Both the position numbers and the translations under genes were made by a program. A stretch of DNA of 51,668 bases from Sphaerobacteraceae bacterium (lineage in GTDB: Bacteria; Chloroflexota; Chloroflexia; Thermomicrobiales; Thermomicrobiaceae). Position 1 is the stretch's first letter. Each line of letters begins with the position of its first letter. This document shows positions 10,132-18,605 of the stretch, piece after piece. Location: NCBI GenBank assembly GCA_007695115.1, contig REEK01000174.1:1-51668 (forward strand). The letters are read 5' to 3'. The notes under the pieces were generated by a model, which saw only the letters and a program-made list of their open reading frames with translations, made no database searches and was not told where the DNA came from.

Positions 10132-11286
10132 ATGACGCCGTTCACATTCTCGGGACACGCTCAGGAGGTGGTCTTTGGTACCGGCAAGACGGACGACATC
10201 GCACGCGTGATCGAGCCGTTCCGATGGACACGGGCGATGTTCGTGACTAGTGGATCGCACATCCGAAACGGCAATGCGGGGCGGGCAACCGCCGCGCTCG
10301 GTGATCTGGTCGTGGCTCAGTTCGATGCTGTGCAGCCCCATGTTCAGGCTGAGCAGGTGTCCGAGGCGTTGACCCTTGCCAGCGAACATGAAGTGGACGT
10401 GATTATCGGACTCGGTGGCGGCAGTGTGATCGGTATGGCGAAGGCGCTAAGTGATCGCCTGCATGAACAGCGCACCGGGGCGCTGGCTCTTGATGCCGAT
10501 CCGCTGACCGGTCCGGTCGTTCCAACCGTGATCCTGCCGACGACATACGCAGGCTCTGAGATGACGCCAGTCTACGGTGTTTCAGGTCCGGTGAACGGGG
10601 TGCGCCGAAAGATCACGGTGTCTGGACGGAACGTTGTGCCCAGGGTTGTGATCTATGATCCGTCGCTGACCATCGATATGCCCTGGCAACTTACTGGAAC
10701 GTCGGCGATGAATGCACTGGCGCACTGTTTCGAGGCTCTCTACTCGGCAAAGCGAGATCCGGTCTCGAGTGCGTCGGCATTGCGCGGTATTCGGGCGATT
10801 GGGCTGGCACTTCCCCGTCTCTACAATCAGGGAGACGACATTGGGGCTCGAGGTGACGTTCTGGAAGGGGCCTTTCTGGCTGGAAGCGCACTGGCGCAGG
10901 TCCAGATGGCGATTCATCACGGCGTCTGTCATGTCCTTGGAGGAACAGCCGGCGTCCCGCACGGAGTGGCGAACACCATCGTTTTGCCACACGCGCTCCG
11001 ATTCAATCGAGAAGTTGCTGCAGCGGAATTGGCTGAAGTTGCGATCACGCTCGACCTGGCGGCACGTCAGGACGACCATCTGGAGTCCGCCGACCGGGTC
11101 ATCGCCTGGCTGGATGAACTCTGTCGCGATCTCGACCTTCCGCGGAGACTCGGAGACTATGGTGTGACCGAAGCGCAGGTGCCAGAGCTGGCACGCATTG
11201 CAATGGACGGCGGTCCGGTTCAGGCCAATCCACGGCCAGTGAAATCGGCAGACGAAATGGAAACGTTCATTCGTGCGATGATCTGA
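10132..11286 (+). CDS. Iron-containing alcohol dehydrogenase, maleylacetate reductase-like
   Basis: This 384-residue protein of the Fe-ADH superfamily would reduce a keto or ene-acid with NAD(P)H. The dinucleotide motif GLGGGSVIGMAKALS is near residue 95, and PTTYAGSEMTPVYGV is near 140. The metal-site region reads AIHHGVCHVLGGTAGVPHGVANTIVLPH, which is closer to maleylacetate reductases (HHxxCHxLGG) than to classical ADHs. The ATG at 10132 follows GGAGG by 4-5 nt and is preferred to an upstream GTG in the same frame at 10075. Neighbours encode a lactonase and a dienelactone-hydrolase-like esterase, which supports a lower aromatic or lactone route. Confidence 0.85.
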   Translation: MTPFTFSGHAQEVVFGTGKTDDIARVIEPFRWTRAMFVTSGSHIRNGNAGRATAALGDLVVAQFDAVQPHVQAEQVSEALTLASEHEVDVIIGLGGGSVIGMAKALSDRLHEQRTGALALDADPLTGPVVPTVILPTTYAGSEMTPVYGVSGPVNGVRRKITVSGRNVVPRVVIYDPSLTIDMPWQLTGTSAMNALAHCFEALYSAKRDPVSSASALRGIRAIGLALPRLYNQGDDIGARGDVLEGAFLAGSALAQVQMAIHHGVCHVLGGTAGVPHGVANTIVLPHALRFNREVAAAELAEVAITLDLAARQDDHLESADRVIAWLDELCRDLDLPRRLGDYGVTEAQVPELARIAMDGGPVQANPRPVKSADEMETFIRAMI

Positions 11287-11335
11287 GAGAGACAAGACCG
11301 AGCGAGCGGTAAATCCGGAATCGAAAGGATGAGAT

Positions 11336-11989
11336 GTGAGCCAACAGGAAAATTCCCACGCCAATCAGCCAGTTCTCGGTGTTGGGCCAGGGCTCGACGA
11401 GTCAAAGGCCGCCATGGTGATGATTCACGGCCGGGGAGCTTCTGCTCAGGACATTCTGGGACTTACTGCGGAGCTCAACGCCGAGGGGATGACCTTCATT
11501 GCCCCGCAGGCCGCCAACAGCGCCTGGTATCCGCACAGTTTTCTGGAGCCGATGGACAAGAACGAGCCATTTCTGACGGACGCGTTGAATCTGCTAGCCG
11601 CCACAATGCAGAGTATCCAGGAGGCGGGTATCCTGGCCGAGAAGACGGTTCTGCTGGGCTTTTCTCAGGGGGCCTGTCTAACCAGCGAGTTCGTGGCCCG
11701 GAACGCACGCCGCTTCGGTGGGCTCTGTGCACTCAGCGGCGGCCTGATCGGCCCGCCCGGCACGCCACGCGAATACGAGGGATCGCTGGCTGGTACTCCG
11801 GTCTTTCTCGGATGTAGCGACGTTGACTTCCACATCCCGGTGGAGCGGGTTCACGAGACTGCCGAAGTGTTGAAGTCACTCGGTGGCGACGTTACCACGA
11901 GTATCTATCCAGGGATGGGACATACAATCAACCTGGACGAGATCGAGCAGGTCCAGACGATCGTCGATCAGGTTCTGGCCGCGAACTAG
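11336..11989 (+). CDS. Alpha/beta hydrolase, phospholipase/carboxylesterase (dienelactone hydrolase-like)
   Basis: This is a 217-residue single-domain serine hydrolase of the Abhydrolase_2 type. The oxyanion segment VMIHGRGASAQD is near residue 30. The nucleophile elbow GFSQGA is near 106, the acid is in GCSDVDFHIP near 165, and the catalytic His is in GMGHTIN near 196. The short, lid-free form fits esterases acting on small soluble esters or lactones. The start is GTG with an AAAGGATGAGAT leader. It is the third gene of the lactonase/reductase/hydrolase set, 49 nt after the reductase. Confidence 0.87.
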   Translation: MSQQENSHANQPVLGVGPGLDESKAAMVMIHGRGASAQDILGLTAELNAEGMTFIAPQAANSAWYPHSFLEPMDKNEPFLTDALNLLAATMQSIQEAGILAEKTVLLGFSQGACLTSEFVARNARRFGGLCALSGGLIGPPGTPREYEGSLAGTPVFLGCSDVDFHIPVERVHETAEVLKSLGGDVTTSIYPGMGHTINLDEIEQVQTIVDQVLAAN

Positions 11990-12019
11990 CCCGGAGCTGG
12001 TCGTCCTCTGGCGAACGAC

Positions 12020-12715
12020 CTACTGCTGGTGCTGAAGGTCTCGAAGTTTCTCGATTGTCTCGAGATCTTCCAGCGCTCCAAGTTCGTCCAGCGCCTCCCC
12101 CATCTGGATGTAGGACTGCGTGGCGCTGCTCAGCGAACCGACGGCTTCGCCGAGTTGCGAGGGGCTGAGGCTATCTAGCGCGCTGGCTGTCGAGTCGATC
12201 GCCTGGCGGTATTCCGTCATGCCAGTGGTCCATCGCTCGTGAGCCGTCTCGAACTCTTCCGGAGGTGTCGCATTTCCGGCCTCCTGTTCAAGATGGCGGA
12301 CCATTGCGATCTCACGGGCGAGTTTATCCTGCCAGTCATCGTCCTGAAGTTGCGGTCGACGAACCAGGTCGGCCACACGACCCATCGTGGCGGCGAATTC
12401 ACGATTGTATTCCTCGAGGAAATGAAGATACGATTCGCGGTCGCCAAAGGCCTGTGGTTCCGATAGATCCTCCGCGAAATCATCGACGGACGCTGCTCGA
12501 TCGGAAATGTCCGTCCCGAACTGGTCAGTGAGCCAGGAAGATACGAAGTTTCCTCCTGCTTCGGTTCCGCGATCCCAGAACAGTGAACCGGCGACGATGA
12601 GCACCACGAATCCCACGACAACGAATGCGACGCACCCGCCACCAATCATGGCGATTCGCCCACAACCGCCGCCAGACTGTCGCGACTGCGTCTGATGATA
12701 TGTTCGTTGATTCAT
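12020..12715 (-). CDS. Hypothetical single-TM protein with helical extracytoplasmic domain
   Basis: I do not recognise a family for this 231-residue protein. A polar, Gly/Gln-rich N-terminus of about 20 residues precedes one strong TM helix (about 22-45, ending AGSLFWDRG). The remaining 185 residues are acidic and mostly helical, with a likely coiled-coil section (QDKLAREIAMVRHLEQEAG) and a C-terminal Leu/Glu-rich helix. The region after the TM is presumably outside the cell. GGGAA lies about 8 nt before the ATG. It is divergent from the orphan response regulator, and a 13-bp palindrome sits between them. Confidence 0.7.
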   Translation of the reverse strand: MNQRTYHQTQSRQSGGGCGRIAMIGGGCVAFVVVGFVVLIVAGSLFWDRGTEAGGNFVSSWLTDQFGTDISDRAASVDDFAEDLSEPQAFGDRESYLHFLEEYNREFAATMGRVADLVRRPQLQDDDWQDKLAREIAMVRHLEQEAGNATPPEEFETAHERWTTGMTEYRQAIDSTASALDSLSPSQLGEAVGSLSSATQSYIQMGEALDELGALEDLETIEKLRDLQHQQ

Positions 12716-12755
12716 AGCACATTCCCGGATCTCATTCAGCGGGTGATTTTCACTT

Positions 12756-12768
12756 GCGTATCATACGC
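12756..12768. promoter_or_regulatory. 13-bp inverted repeat between divergent genes, possible operator
   Basis: GCGTAT-C-ATACGC is a perfect 6-1-6 inverted repeat between the TM protein (-) and the response regulator (+). On the minus strand it contains TATGAT, which could be a -10 box. Binding by a dimeric regulator is inference only. Confidence 0.35.
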
Positions 12769-12925
12769 CATGACTCAATGAACTGTGGAACCGTGATTGC
12801 GAAACTGGTACCGAAGGACCACTACTAATGGACCCGAACATATCAAAAACTGTAAGCTTGCGGTTGAACGTGGCGTTAGCGTGTTACTCAACGAAATACC
12901 CCATCGGAGGGAAAAGGACTCATTT

Positions 12926-13354
12926 ATGCTTCAGACGCCTCTGATCGCAATCATCAACGACGACCCCGCATTTCTGGAGTTCATCGCATCATTTCTCGAA
13001 GAAGAGACTGTCTATCGTACGGTGGTCTGGGATGACGGCGTCGATAGCCTTCCCAGGTTGCGTGAACATCTGCCTCAGGTCGTCATTCTGGACGTCAGAA
13101 TGGGTGACCAGGCAGTGGGTCAGACGATTCTCGAACAGATGCGAACCGATTGCGAACTGAAAGATACGCCGGTGATTGTCTGCACCGCTGACGCACAGTT
13201 TATCCGCACGAATGGCGACGTTATCCGGTTGTTGAACGCAGATGTGCTTGAGAAGCCGTTTGATCTCGAGATCCTGGAGCAAAAGGTTCATCATGCGGTA
13301 AACGGATTGCCTTTAGCCGGAGTCAAGCCGGATCCTGTGGGCGAGGCAACCTGA
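12926..13354 (+). CDS. Stand-alone response regulator receiver protein
   Basis: This 142-residue CheY-like protein has only a receiver domain and no output domain. The acidic pocket is IINDDP (D12, D13), the phospho-acceptor is D56 in VVILDVRMG, the switch Thr/Ser position is CTADA near 87, and the conserved Lys is in LEKPFD (K110). The ATG at 12926 is preferred: AAAGGA lies 9 nt upstream, and an N-terminal extension in the same frame is not homologous to receivers. No histidine kinase is in the window. The next gene, 51 nt on, is the CvpA-CAP protein. Confidence 0.88.
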   Translation: MLQTPLIAIINDDPAFLEFIASFLEEETVYRTVVWDDGVDSLPRLREHLPQVVILDVRMGDQAVGQTILEQMRTDCELKDTPVIVCTADAQFIRTNGDVIRLLNADVLEKPFDLEILEQKVHHAVNGLPLAGVKPDPVGEAT

Positions 13355-13393
13355 ATCGGATAGCGCCCCAACCGTTTCGCTGGCCCGCGGCAG

Positions 13394-13399
13394 TAGAAT
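13394..13399 (+). promoter_or_regulatory. -10 box that would give a leaderless cvpA-CAP mRNA
   Basis: TAGAAT ends 6 nt before the ATG at 13406, so transcription from it would begin at or next to the start codon. There is no recognisable ribosome site before this ATG. No good -35 box is seen at 17 nt. Confidence 0.35.
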
Positions 13400-13405
13400 A
13401 GCACC

Positions 13406-14371
13406 ATGAATCTCTTAGACGTTGTTTTCATCCTTCTTCTGATTACTGGTGTTGTAATGGGAGTCCAGCGCGGTTTTCTGCGTACAAGCCTGGACCTCAT
13501 TCTCCTGGCGACTTCAGCCTATGCGGGTGCCCGACTGTATCGACCCATCAGCAACTGGTTTGCGTCAACGTTCGGTGCCGAGGGAGCAGCAATCAATGCC
13601 CTCTCGCTCGTCATTGGCGCGCTGGGTGTGCTGCTTGTCCTGAACCTGCTGATTTCCTGGACCGTGACACCGAGCCTGATGGCGATTCGCGTCATTCCAC
13701 CGATCCGGCTGGTTGACAACGGGTTTGGAGTTGTTCCCGGACTTGTTTATGGCATTCTCTTCGCCGCGATGATGACGCTGACGCTCGGGCTGGTGTCCGT
13801 GGGTGATTCCGTGGACAGTGCGCTCGCCGGCTCTGACCTCGCCAAACGGCTTCGCGCCGGTGCGACCTCGGCTACGACGAACCTGGCCAGTCAGACCGGG
13901 ATGGATCTGGCCGATTTTACCTACGTGGTTGTGCCGGAAGAAGAGGCCAGCTATCGGGTTCCGCCAACCGGTGATTCACATCTTGACGCGGTTGAAGGGT
14001 ACGAATCCGAGATTATGGATCTCGTCAACCAGGAACGCGTGGAGCGAGGTCTTGGTACGCTGGAGTTCGATGCCTCGCTGGTACCAGTAGCACGGGCGCA
14101 CTCGCAAGAGATGCTTGAGTTAGGGTACTTCTCTCACGTGTCGCCCAATACCGGCACACTCGGCGATCGACTCAACGCAGCCGGGGTGCAGTATCTCTCG
14201 GCTGGAGAGAATCTGGCGTATGCTCCATCGGTCGGCGTTGCACATCGTGGTTTGATGCAAAGTGATGGTCACCGTGAGAATATCCTTGATCCATCCTGGG
14301 AACGAATCGGTGTTGGGGTGTTGTCTGCGCCGGACGGCACCATTATGGTCACACAGTTGTTTGCCCGATAG
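13406..14371 (+). CDS. CvpA-family membrane domain fused to a CAP/SCP domain
   Basis: This 321-residue protein has two parts. Residues 1-135 form a CvpA-like unit with four hydrophobic helices (LLDVVFILLLITGVVMGVQRGF, the CvpA hallmark G-x-x-R-G-F). After a short linker, residues 197-321 are a CAP domain of the YkwD/SCP type (IMDLVNQERVERGLGTLEFD, ARAHSQEM, YFSHVSP, GENLAY, HRENILDPSWERIGVGV). The CAP part should lie outside the membrane, where such domains act on or bind cell-wall or lipid ligands. The cavity His (H232) and the SH in FSHVSP are kept. Stand-alone CvpA is about 160-180 residues, so this is a true fusion. Confidence 0.88.
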   Translation: MNLLDVVFILLLITGVVMGVQRGFLRTSLDLILLATSAYAGARLYRPISNWFASTFGAEGAAINALSLVIGALGVLLVLNLLISWTVTPSLMAIRVIPPIRLVDNGFGVVPGLVYGILFAAMMTLTLGLVSVGDSVDSALAGSDLAKRLRAGATSATTNLASQTGMDLADFTYVVVPEEEASYRVPPTGDSHLDAVEGYESEIMDLVNQERVERGLGTLEFDASLVPVARAHSQEMLELGYFSHVSPNTGTLGDRLNAAGVQYLSAGENLAYAPSVGVAHRGLMQSDGHRENILDPSWERIGVGVLSAPDGTIMVTQLFAR

Positions 14372-14451
14372 TCCGACGTGAAGACTGCGAGAACCGTGAA
14401 AATCAGAAGTAGTAAACGAATCTGGCATAAGACGCGAGGGAAGGGCAGAGC

Positions 14452-15462
14452 ATGAACATAATTATCCCCGTAGCAGGTCTGGGGAAACGACTACGACCGC
14501 ACACCTGGAGTCGGCCGAAGCCGCTGGTGAGCGTAGCGGGGAAACCGATGCTGGGACACGTGCTGGATCGCTTGCTGACGGTGCCGGTCGAGCGTGTCGT
14601 GTTCGTTACCGGCTACCTGGGAGATCAAATCGAGGATCACGTCCGAGCGAACTATGATTTCGATGTTGATTTCGTCGAGCAGACCGTTCCTCGTGGACAG
14701 TCGGATGCCATCATTCGGGCCCGCGGAAAGGTTACCGGTGAGACGCTTGTGGTGTTCCCGGACATGCTGTTCGAGGTGGATCTGAACGAAGCGATCGAAC
14801 TGAGCCACGACGGCGCCCTGTTCGTCAAGGAAGTCGATGACCCGAGAAAGTTCGGAGTTGTCGTCAAGGATGGCGATCTGATCACCAGACTGGTCGAGAA
14901 ACCACAGGAACCGGTGTCCAACGAGGCGGTGATCGGCATCTACTATTTCAAGAACATCGAAGATCTGTTCGATGGTATCGACTACCAGATGGAAAACGAT
15001 CTGCAGAAGGATGGTGAGTTCTTCATCGCCGATGCGATCCAGTATATGATCGACCAGGGTAAGAGTATTACCACCCTCAAAGCCAGCGTCTGGGAGGATT
15101 GCGGAAGTCCGGAGGCGTTGCTTCACACCAATCGATACCTGCTGGATAACTTCGGCGAGGCACCGAATGTGAACGGAAACAATGTCATTCTGCCTCCGGT
15201 GGTGATCGATCCGTCGGCCCAGATCGAAGGCTCAGTGATCGGGCCGCACGCAAGCATCGGTGCGAACGTAGAAGTCCGCGACTCGATCGTTCGGGACTCG
15301 ATCGTCGACAATGGCGCCGAGATCGAGACCGCTATGCTCACCGCGTCGATTGTCGGGCGCGAGGCCCTGGTAACCGGAGACTTCATGCGAGTCAACGCCG
15401 GGGACTCCTCGGACATCCTTCTGGCAGCACACGCTCGAGATGGACGTGTTGATAATGGTTGA
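14452..15462 (+). CDS. Sugar-1-phosphate nucleotidyltransferase with left-handed beta-helix tail
   Basis: This 336-residue enzyme would form an NDP-sugar from NTP and a sugar-1-phosphate. The nucleotide-binding signature GLGKRLRPHTWSRPKPL is at residues 9-25. The metal Asp is in FPDMLF near 106, and EKPQEP and ADAIQYM follow in the usual order. From about residue 245 a short hexapeptide-repeat tail is visible (DPSAQIEGSVIGPHASIGANVEVRDSIV), as in RmlA-long or GlmU-type proteins. The exact sugar is not clear; glucose-1-phosphate thymidylyl- or uridylyltransferase are the likely choices. It leads a co-directional run with prmA, whose start lies within this gene's end. Confidence 0.87.
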   Translation: MNIIIPVAGLGKRLRPHTWSRPKPLVSVAGKPMLGHVLDRLLTVPVERVVFVTGYLGDQIEDHVRANYDFDVDFVEQTVPRGQSDAIIRARGKVTGETLVVFPDMLFEVDLNEAIELSHDGALFVKEVDDPRKFGVVVKDGDLITRLVEKPQEPVSNEAVIGIYYFKNIEDLFDGIDYQMENDLQKDGEFFIADAIQYMIDQGKSITTLKASVWEDCGSPEALLHTNRYLLDNFGEAPNVNGNNVILPPVVIDPSAQIEGSVIGPHASIGANVEVRDSIVRDSIVDNGAEIETAMLTASIVGREALVTGDFMRVNAGDSSDILLAAHARDGRVDNG

Positions 15463-16393
15463 TCAACATAAGGCGCCTGACGGCCGGTGGGTTGAACTCA
15501 GTGTGGCCGTCGACAGCGAAGCGGTCGAACCCGTTTCCGAGTTGATGAGCCGGCACGCCTACGGGCAGGGTGTCGCTGTGTACGAGCAGTATCAGCAGGA
15601 TCCGGATGGCGACAATCTCGCGCCGGATCCCACGCGACCGGTCACCGTGGTTGCCTATCTGCCACTGAATCAGGAGACCGAGCAGAAGGTTGGTCGCATC
15701 GAAGAGGGGCTCTGGCACCTTCGGTATCTGGGCGAGATCGGTGAACTCGAGCGCGCCGAGCGGCCCGAGGAGGACTGGGCTAACGCCTGGAAAGAACACT
15801 TTCAGGTGCTTCGGATTGGCGAGCGGTTCGTAATCCGACCGACCTGGCGAGAGTATGAGCCGGTGGCCGGTGATCTGGTTATCGATCTCGATCCTGGTAT
15901 GGCGTTCGGAACCGGTCATCATCCAACCACCGAGCTCTGCTTGCGCTGGATGGAAGAGGTTCCGGTTGCCGGCAAGCGCGTGCTGGACGTCGGCGCTGGT
16001 TCGGGAATCCTGTCGATCGCGGCAATTCTCCTGGATGCACAGAGCGTCCATGCTGTGGAGATCGATGAAGTGGCGGCTCGGGCGCTTCGCGAGAACCTTG
16101 ATATGAACCGGGTCGGCGAATCGGTTCTGGTATCGGTTGGCGATTTCAGCAAGACCGGCACTGGTGGTGAGCGGTACGATCTCGTGATCGCCAACATTAT
16201 CTCCAGCGTGCTCACCCGGCTGGCGACACCGATCTGTGAAGCTGTTGATGATCGTGGACAGCTCCTGCTCAGCGGAGTCATCGAGCAGCACATTGATCAG
16301 GTTCGGGCAACGTTCACCGCGGAAGGTATGAAGGTTATCGAGGAGCGCCAGCAGGGCGACTGGATCGCGATGTTGCTGGAGCGAAATGCCTGA
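15440..16393 (+). CDS. prmA: Ribosomal protein L11 methyltransferase
   Basis: PrmA methylates ribosomal protein L11 using S-adenosylmethionine. The 317-residue product has the N-terminal substrate domain (to about 95), then the family signature DLDPGMAFGTGHHPTTELCL near 150. The SAM loop VLDVGAGSGILSIAA is near 180, and the NxxS-like motif is in IANIISSVL near 250. A second ATG at 15455 would shorten it by five residues and is equally possible; neither has a strong ribosome site. It overlaps the nucleotidyltransferase by 23 nt and rsmE by 8 nt, so translation is coupled. Confidence 0.94.
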   Translation: MDVLIMVDQHKAPDGRWVELSVAVDSEAVEPVSELMSRHAYGQGVAVYEQYQQDPDGDNLAPDPTRPVTVVAYLPLNQETEQKVGRIEEGLWHLRYLGEIGELERAERPEEDWANAWKEHFQVLRIGERFVIRPTWREYEPVAGDLVIDLDPGMAFGTGHHPTTELCLRWMEEVPVAGKRVLDVGAGSGILSIAAILLDAQSVHAVEIDEVAARALRENLDMNRVGESVLVSVGDFSKTGTGGERYDLVIANIISSVLTRLATPICEAVDDRGQLLLSGVIEQHIDQVRATFTAEGMKVIEERQQGDWIAMLLERNA

Positions 16394-17156
16394 TCAGCTG
16401 CCACGTCACCGGTTCTATACCGATACTCAATTGACCAGTGACGAGGACGTGACCCTGAGCGACGGTGCCGCTGCTCAGATTACCCGGGTACTGAGAATGC
16501 GTCCGGGTGACACGATCACGCTGTTCAATGGCGACGGAAGCGAGGTCGGAGCGCGGATCGTCGAGGCGGGTCGGCGTTCTGTTGTTGCCCGGATCGAAGG
16601 TGAGCCGCGACCGGGTGTGGTGATCGGCAGCCCACACGTTCACCTGTTGCAGTCGTTGATCAAGGCGGACCAGCTCGACCTGGTTGTTCAGAAAGCGACG
16701 GAACTCGGCGTTTCTGCGATAACCGCGATCAAAAGCGACCATTCCGTGGTAAAATTATCCGCTGATCGCGCGATTTCGAAGGTCGAGCGCTGGCAACGAA
16801 TTGCCATCGAAGCACTTGAGCAGTCGGAGCGTGCGGATTTTGTTCAGATCAATGATCCGATCACGTTCAGGGAACTGGTTGGTCATCCGCCAGCGTCGGT
16901 CAATCTGATCGCCGCGGAACGATCCGATGGTGTTGATCTCACCCATGCCGTTCCGGCGCACGGTGAGTCGATCAGCATTCTCATTGGACCCGAAGGCGGG
17001 TTTTCCCCTGCTGAGATTGAACGGGCCGTCACGAACGGCTGGTCTCCGGTGTCGATGGGGAACACGATACTCAGAAGTGAAACCGCCGGCATCACCGCGG
17101 TTGCCGTGATCCGGGCAATTGCCCGAATGCACCATCAACAGCATGAACCGAGTTAG
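16386..17156 (+). CDS. rsmE: 16S rRNA (uracil-1498-N3)-methyltransferase
   Basis: RsmE methylates U1498 of 16S rRNA. The 256-residue protein has the N-terminal PUA-like part (HRFYTDTQL, HITRVLRMRPGD-type motif) and a C-terminal SPOUT domain. SPOUT marks are QSLIKADQLDLVVQKATELGV near 98, the SAM knot IGPEGGFSPAEIE near 200, and LGNTILRSETA-like MGNTILRSETAGITA near 220. Position directly after prmA is common across bacteria. Confidence 0.95.
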   Translation: MPDQLPRHRFYTDTQLTSDEDVTLSDGAAAQITRVLRMRPGDTITLFNGDGSEVGARIVEAGRRSVVARIEGEPRPGVVIGSPHVHLLQSLIKADQLDLVVQKATELGVSAITAIKSDHSVVKLSADRAISKVERWQRIAIEALEQSERADFVQINDPITFRELVGHPPASVNLIAAERSDGVDLTHAVPAHGESISILIGPEGGFSPAEIERAVTNGWSPVSMGNTILRSETAGITAVAVIRAIARMHHQQHEPS

Positions 17157-17174
17157 CTGAGGTACGCGACAATC

Positions 17175-18599
17175 ATGACAACACAGGTTCGCAAGCGACG
17201 CGTAGCCGAAACCCCCGAACGACCCGGCAGAGTTGAATCTGTTGAACCGGGCACGCTCGGCGAGGAACTCGGTCTGGAGCAGGGTGATCAGATTCACTCG
17301 GTCAACGGAGCCGATCTCGTTGATGCGCTCGAGTTTCAGTATCTTGCTGATAGCGAGCAGGTAACGATCGTTGTCGAGCGCGGCAACGAGATGCTCGAGT
17401 ATGAAATCGAACGGGAGCTCTGGGAACCGTGGGGCATCACGTTTGCCGACCCGACGTTCGATGGCATTCACCTCTGCGAAAATGCCTGCCCGTTCTGCTT
17501 CATCAAGCAGTTGCCAAAAGGGATGCGCAAGAGCCTGTACGTTATGGACGACGATTATCGCTATTCCATGATGTATGGCAATTTCGTCACGCTGACGAAC
17601 CTGACTGAAGCTGACTGGCGGCGGATCGAACAGCAACGCATCAGCCCGATGAACGTCTCGGTTCACGCTACGGATCCGGATCTTCGGATTGCCCTCGTGG
17701 GAAATCCGAAGGCGGGCGACATTATGGAGCATCTCGGTCGACTTGATCGCGCCGGTATCGAGTTCAACACGCAGATTGTTCTGTGCCCGGGCGTGAACGA
17801 TGGCGAGCAGCTCGATCGCACGATCAGCGATCTCCTGTCCTCTGGCGAGAACCTTCGCTCGATTGCGATTGTCCCGGTCGGCCTGTCTCAGCATGGCATC
17901 GAACGCCAGAGCAAGCGTGTCCGGCTCTCTCGAACGTGCATGCGCAGCTTGCCAGCCGCCAACCAGAAACTGCTGGAGATGCGGCGGCATACGCATGAAG
18001 AAGCAGTCACCGTTATCCGTCAGGTCGAATCCTGGCAGAAGAAGCTGCGTGCCGAACACGGTCGTTCCGTTGTCTACCTGGGCGATGAGATGTACCTGAT
18101 GACTGGAGAGCCGATTCCGCCCTCTCGGGAGTACGATGGTTTCCCGCAGGTCGAGGATGGAATCGGCATTACTCGCCTGTTCCTCGATGATGTCGACCGT
18201 GTCATCCGGCGACGCAAGCGGCGAGACCTCACCGGTATCGGAGGAACGATCGTCTGTGGAACCCTGATTGAATCGACAATGAGGGAAACAGTGGAGCGGA
18301 TCAATCGGAGCATGGGCACCACGCTTCGCGTGATTTCAGCAGAGAATACGCTGTTCGGCCCGCAGATCAATGTCTCTGGTTTGCTCACCGGCAGCATCGT
18401 GCGAGATGCGGTGCAGCATGAAGAGGTAGCTGAACCAGTGTTCATCTCCGATACGATGGTCTCTCGACGGACGCATACGTTCCTCGATGATATGAGTGTT
18501 GAGGATCTGAGTGCGGCACTTGGTCGTCCAGTTATCCCGGCGGAGAACATGAACGAAGTGCTCCAGGCGCTCGAGCCGTCGCTGGTCTCTATAGCGTGA
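17175..18599 (+). CDS. PDZ / radical SAM / DUF512 protein (TIGR03279-type)
   Basis: This 474-residue protein of unknown biochemical role has three parts. A PDZ-like domain is at about 18-80 (GRVESVEPGTLGEELGLEQGD). A radical SAM core has the iron-sulfur cluster motif C101-x3-C105-x2-C108 (CENACPFC). A DUF512 domain fills the C-terminal half (YLGDEMYLMTGEPIPPSREYDGFPQVEDGIG). The family is conserved in cyanobacteria, clostridia and Chloroflexota, often next to der/GTPase or translation genes. Here it follows two ribosome methyltransferases, which hints at RNA or ribosome modification, but that is inference. All cluster cysteines are present. Confidence 0.92.
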   Translation: MTTQVRKRRVAETPERPGRVESVEPGTLGEELGLEQGDQIHSVNGADLVDALEFQYLADSEQVTIVVERGNEMLEYEIERELWEPWGITFADPTFDGIHLCENACPFCFIKQLPKGMRKSLYVMDDDYRYSMMYGNFVTLTNLTEADWRRIEQQRISPMNVSVHATDPDLRIALVGNPKAGDIMEHLGRLDRAGIEFNTQIVLCPGVNDGEQLDRTISDLLSSGENLRSIAIVPVGLSQHGIERQSKRVRLSRTCMRSLPAANQKLLEMRRHTHEEAVTVIRQVESWQKKLRAEHGRSVVYLGDEMYLMTGEPIPPSREYDGFPQVEDGIGITRLFLDDVDRVIRRRKRRDLTGIGGTIVCGTLIESTMRETVERINRSMGTTLRVISAENTLFGPQINVSGLLTGSIVRDAVQHEEVAEPVFISDTMVSRRTHTFLDDMSVEDLSAALGRPVIPAENMNEVLQALEPSLVSIA

Positions 18600-18605
18600 T
18601 CGCGC

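Noticed and set aside
15392-16291. 299-codon open frame antisense to prmA
   Set aside because: PrmA motifs and operon overlaps settle the coding strand.
16755-18059. 434-codon open frame antisense to rsmE and the radical SAM gene
   Set aside because: Both sense genes have clear family motifs, and the antisense frame spans two genes and their gap, typical of a shadow frame.
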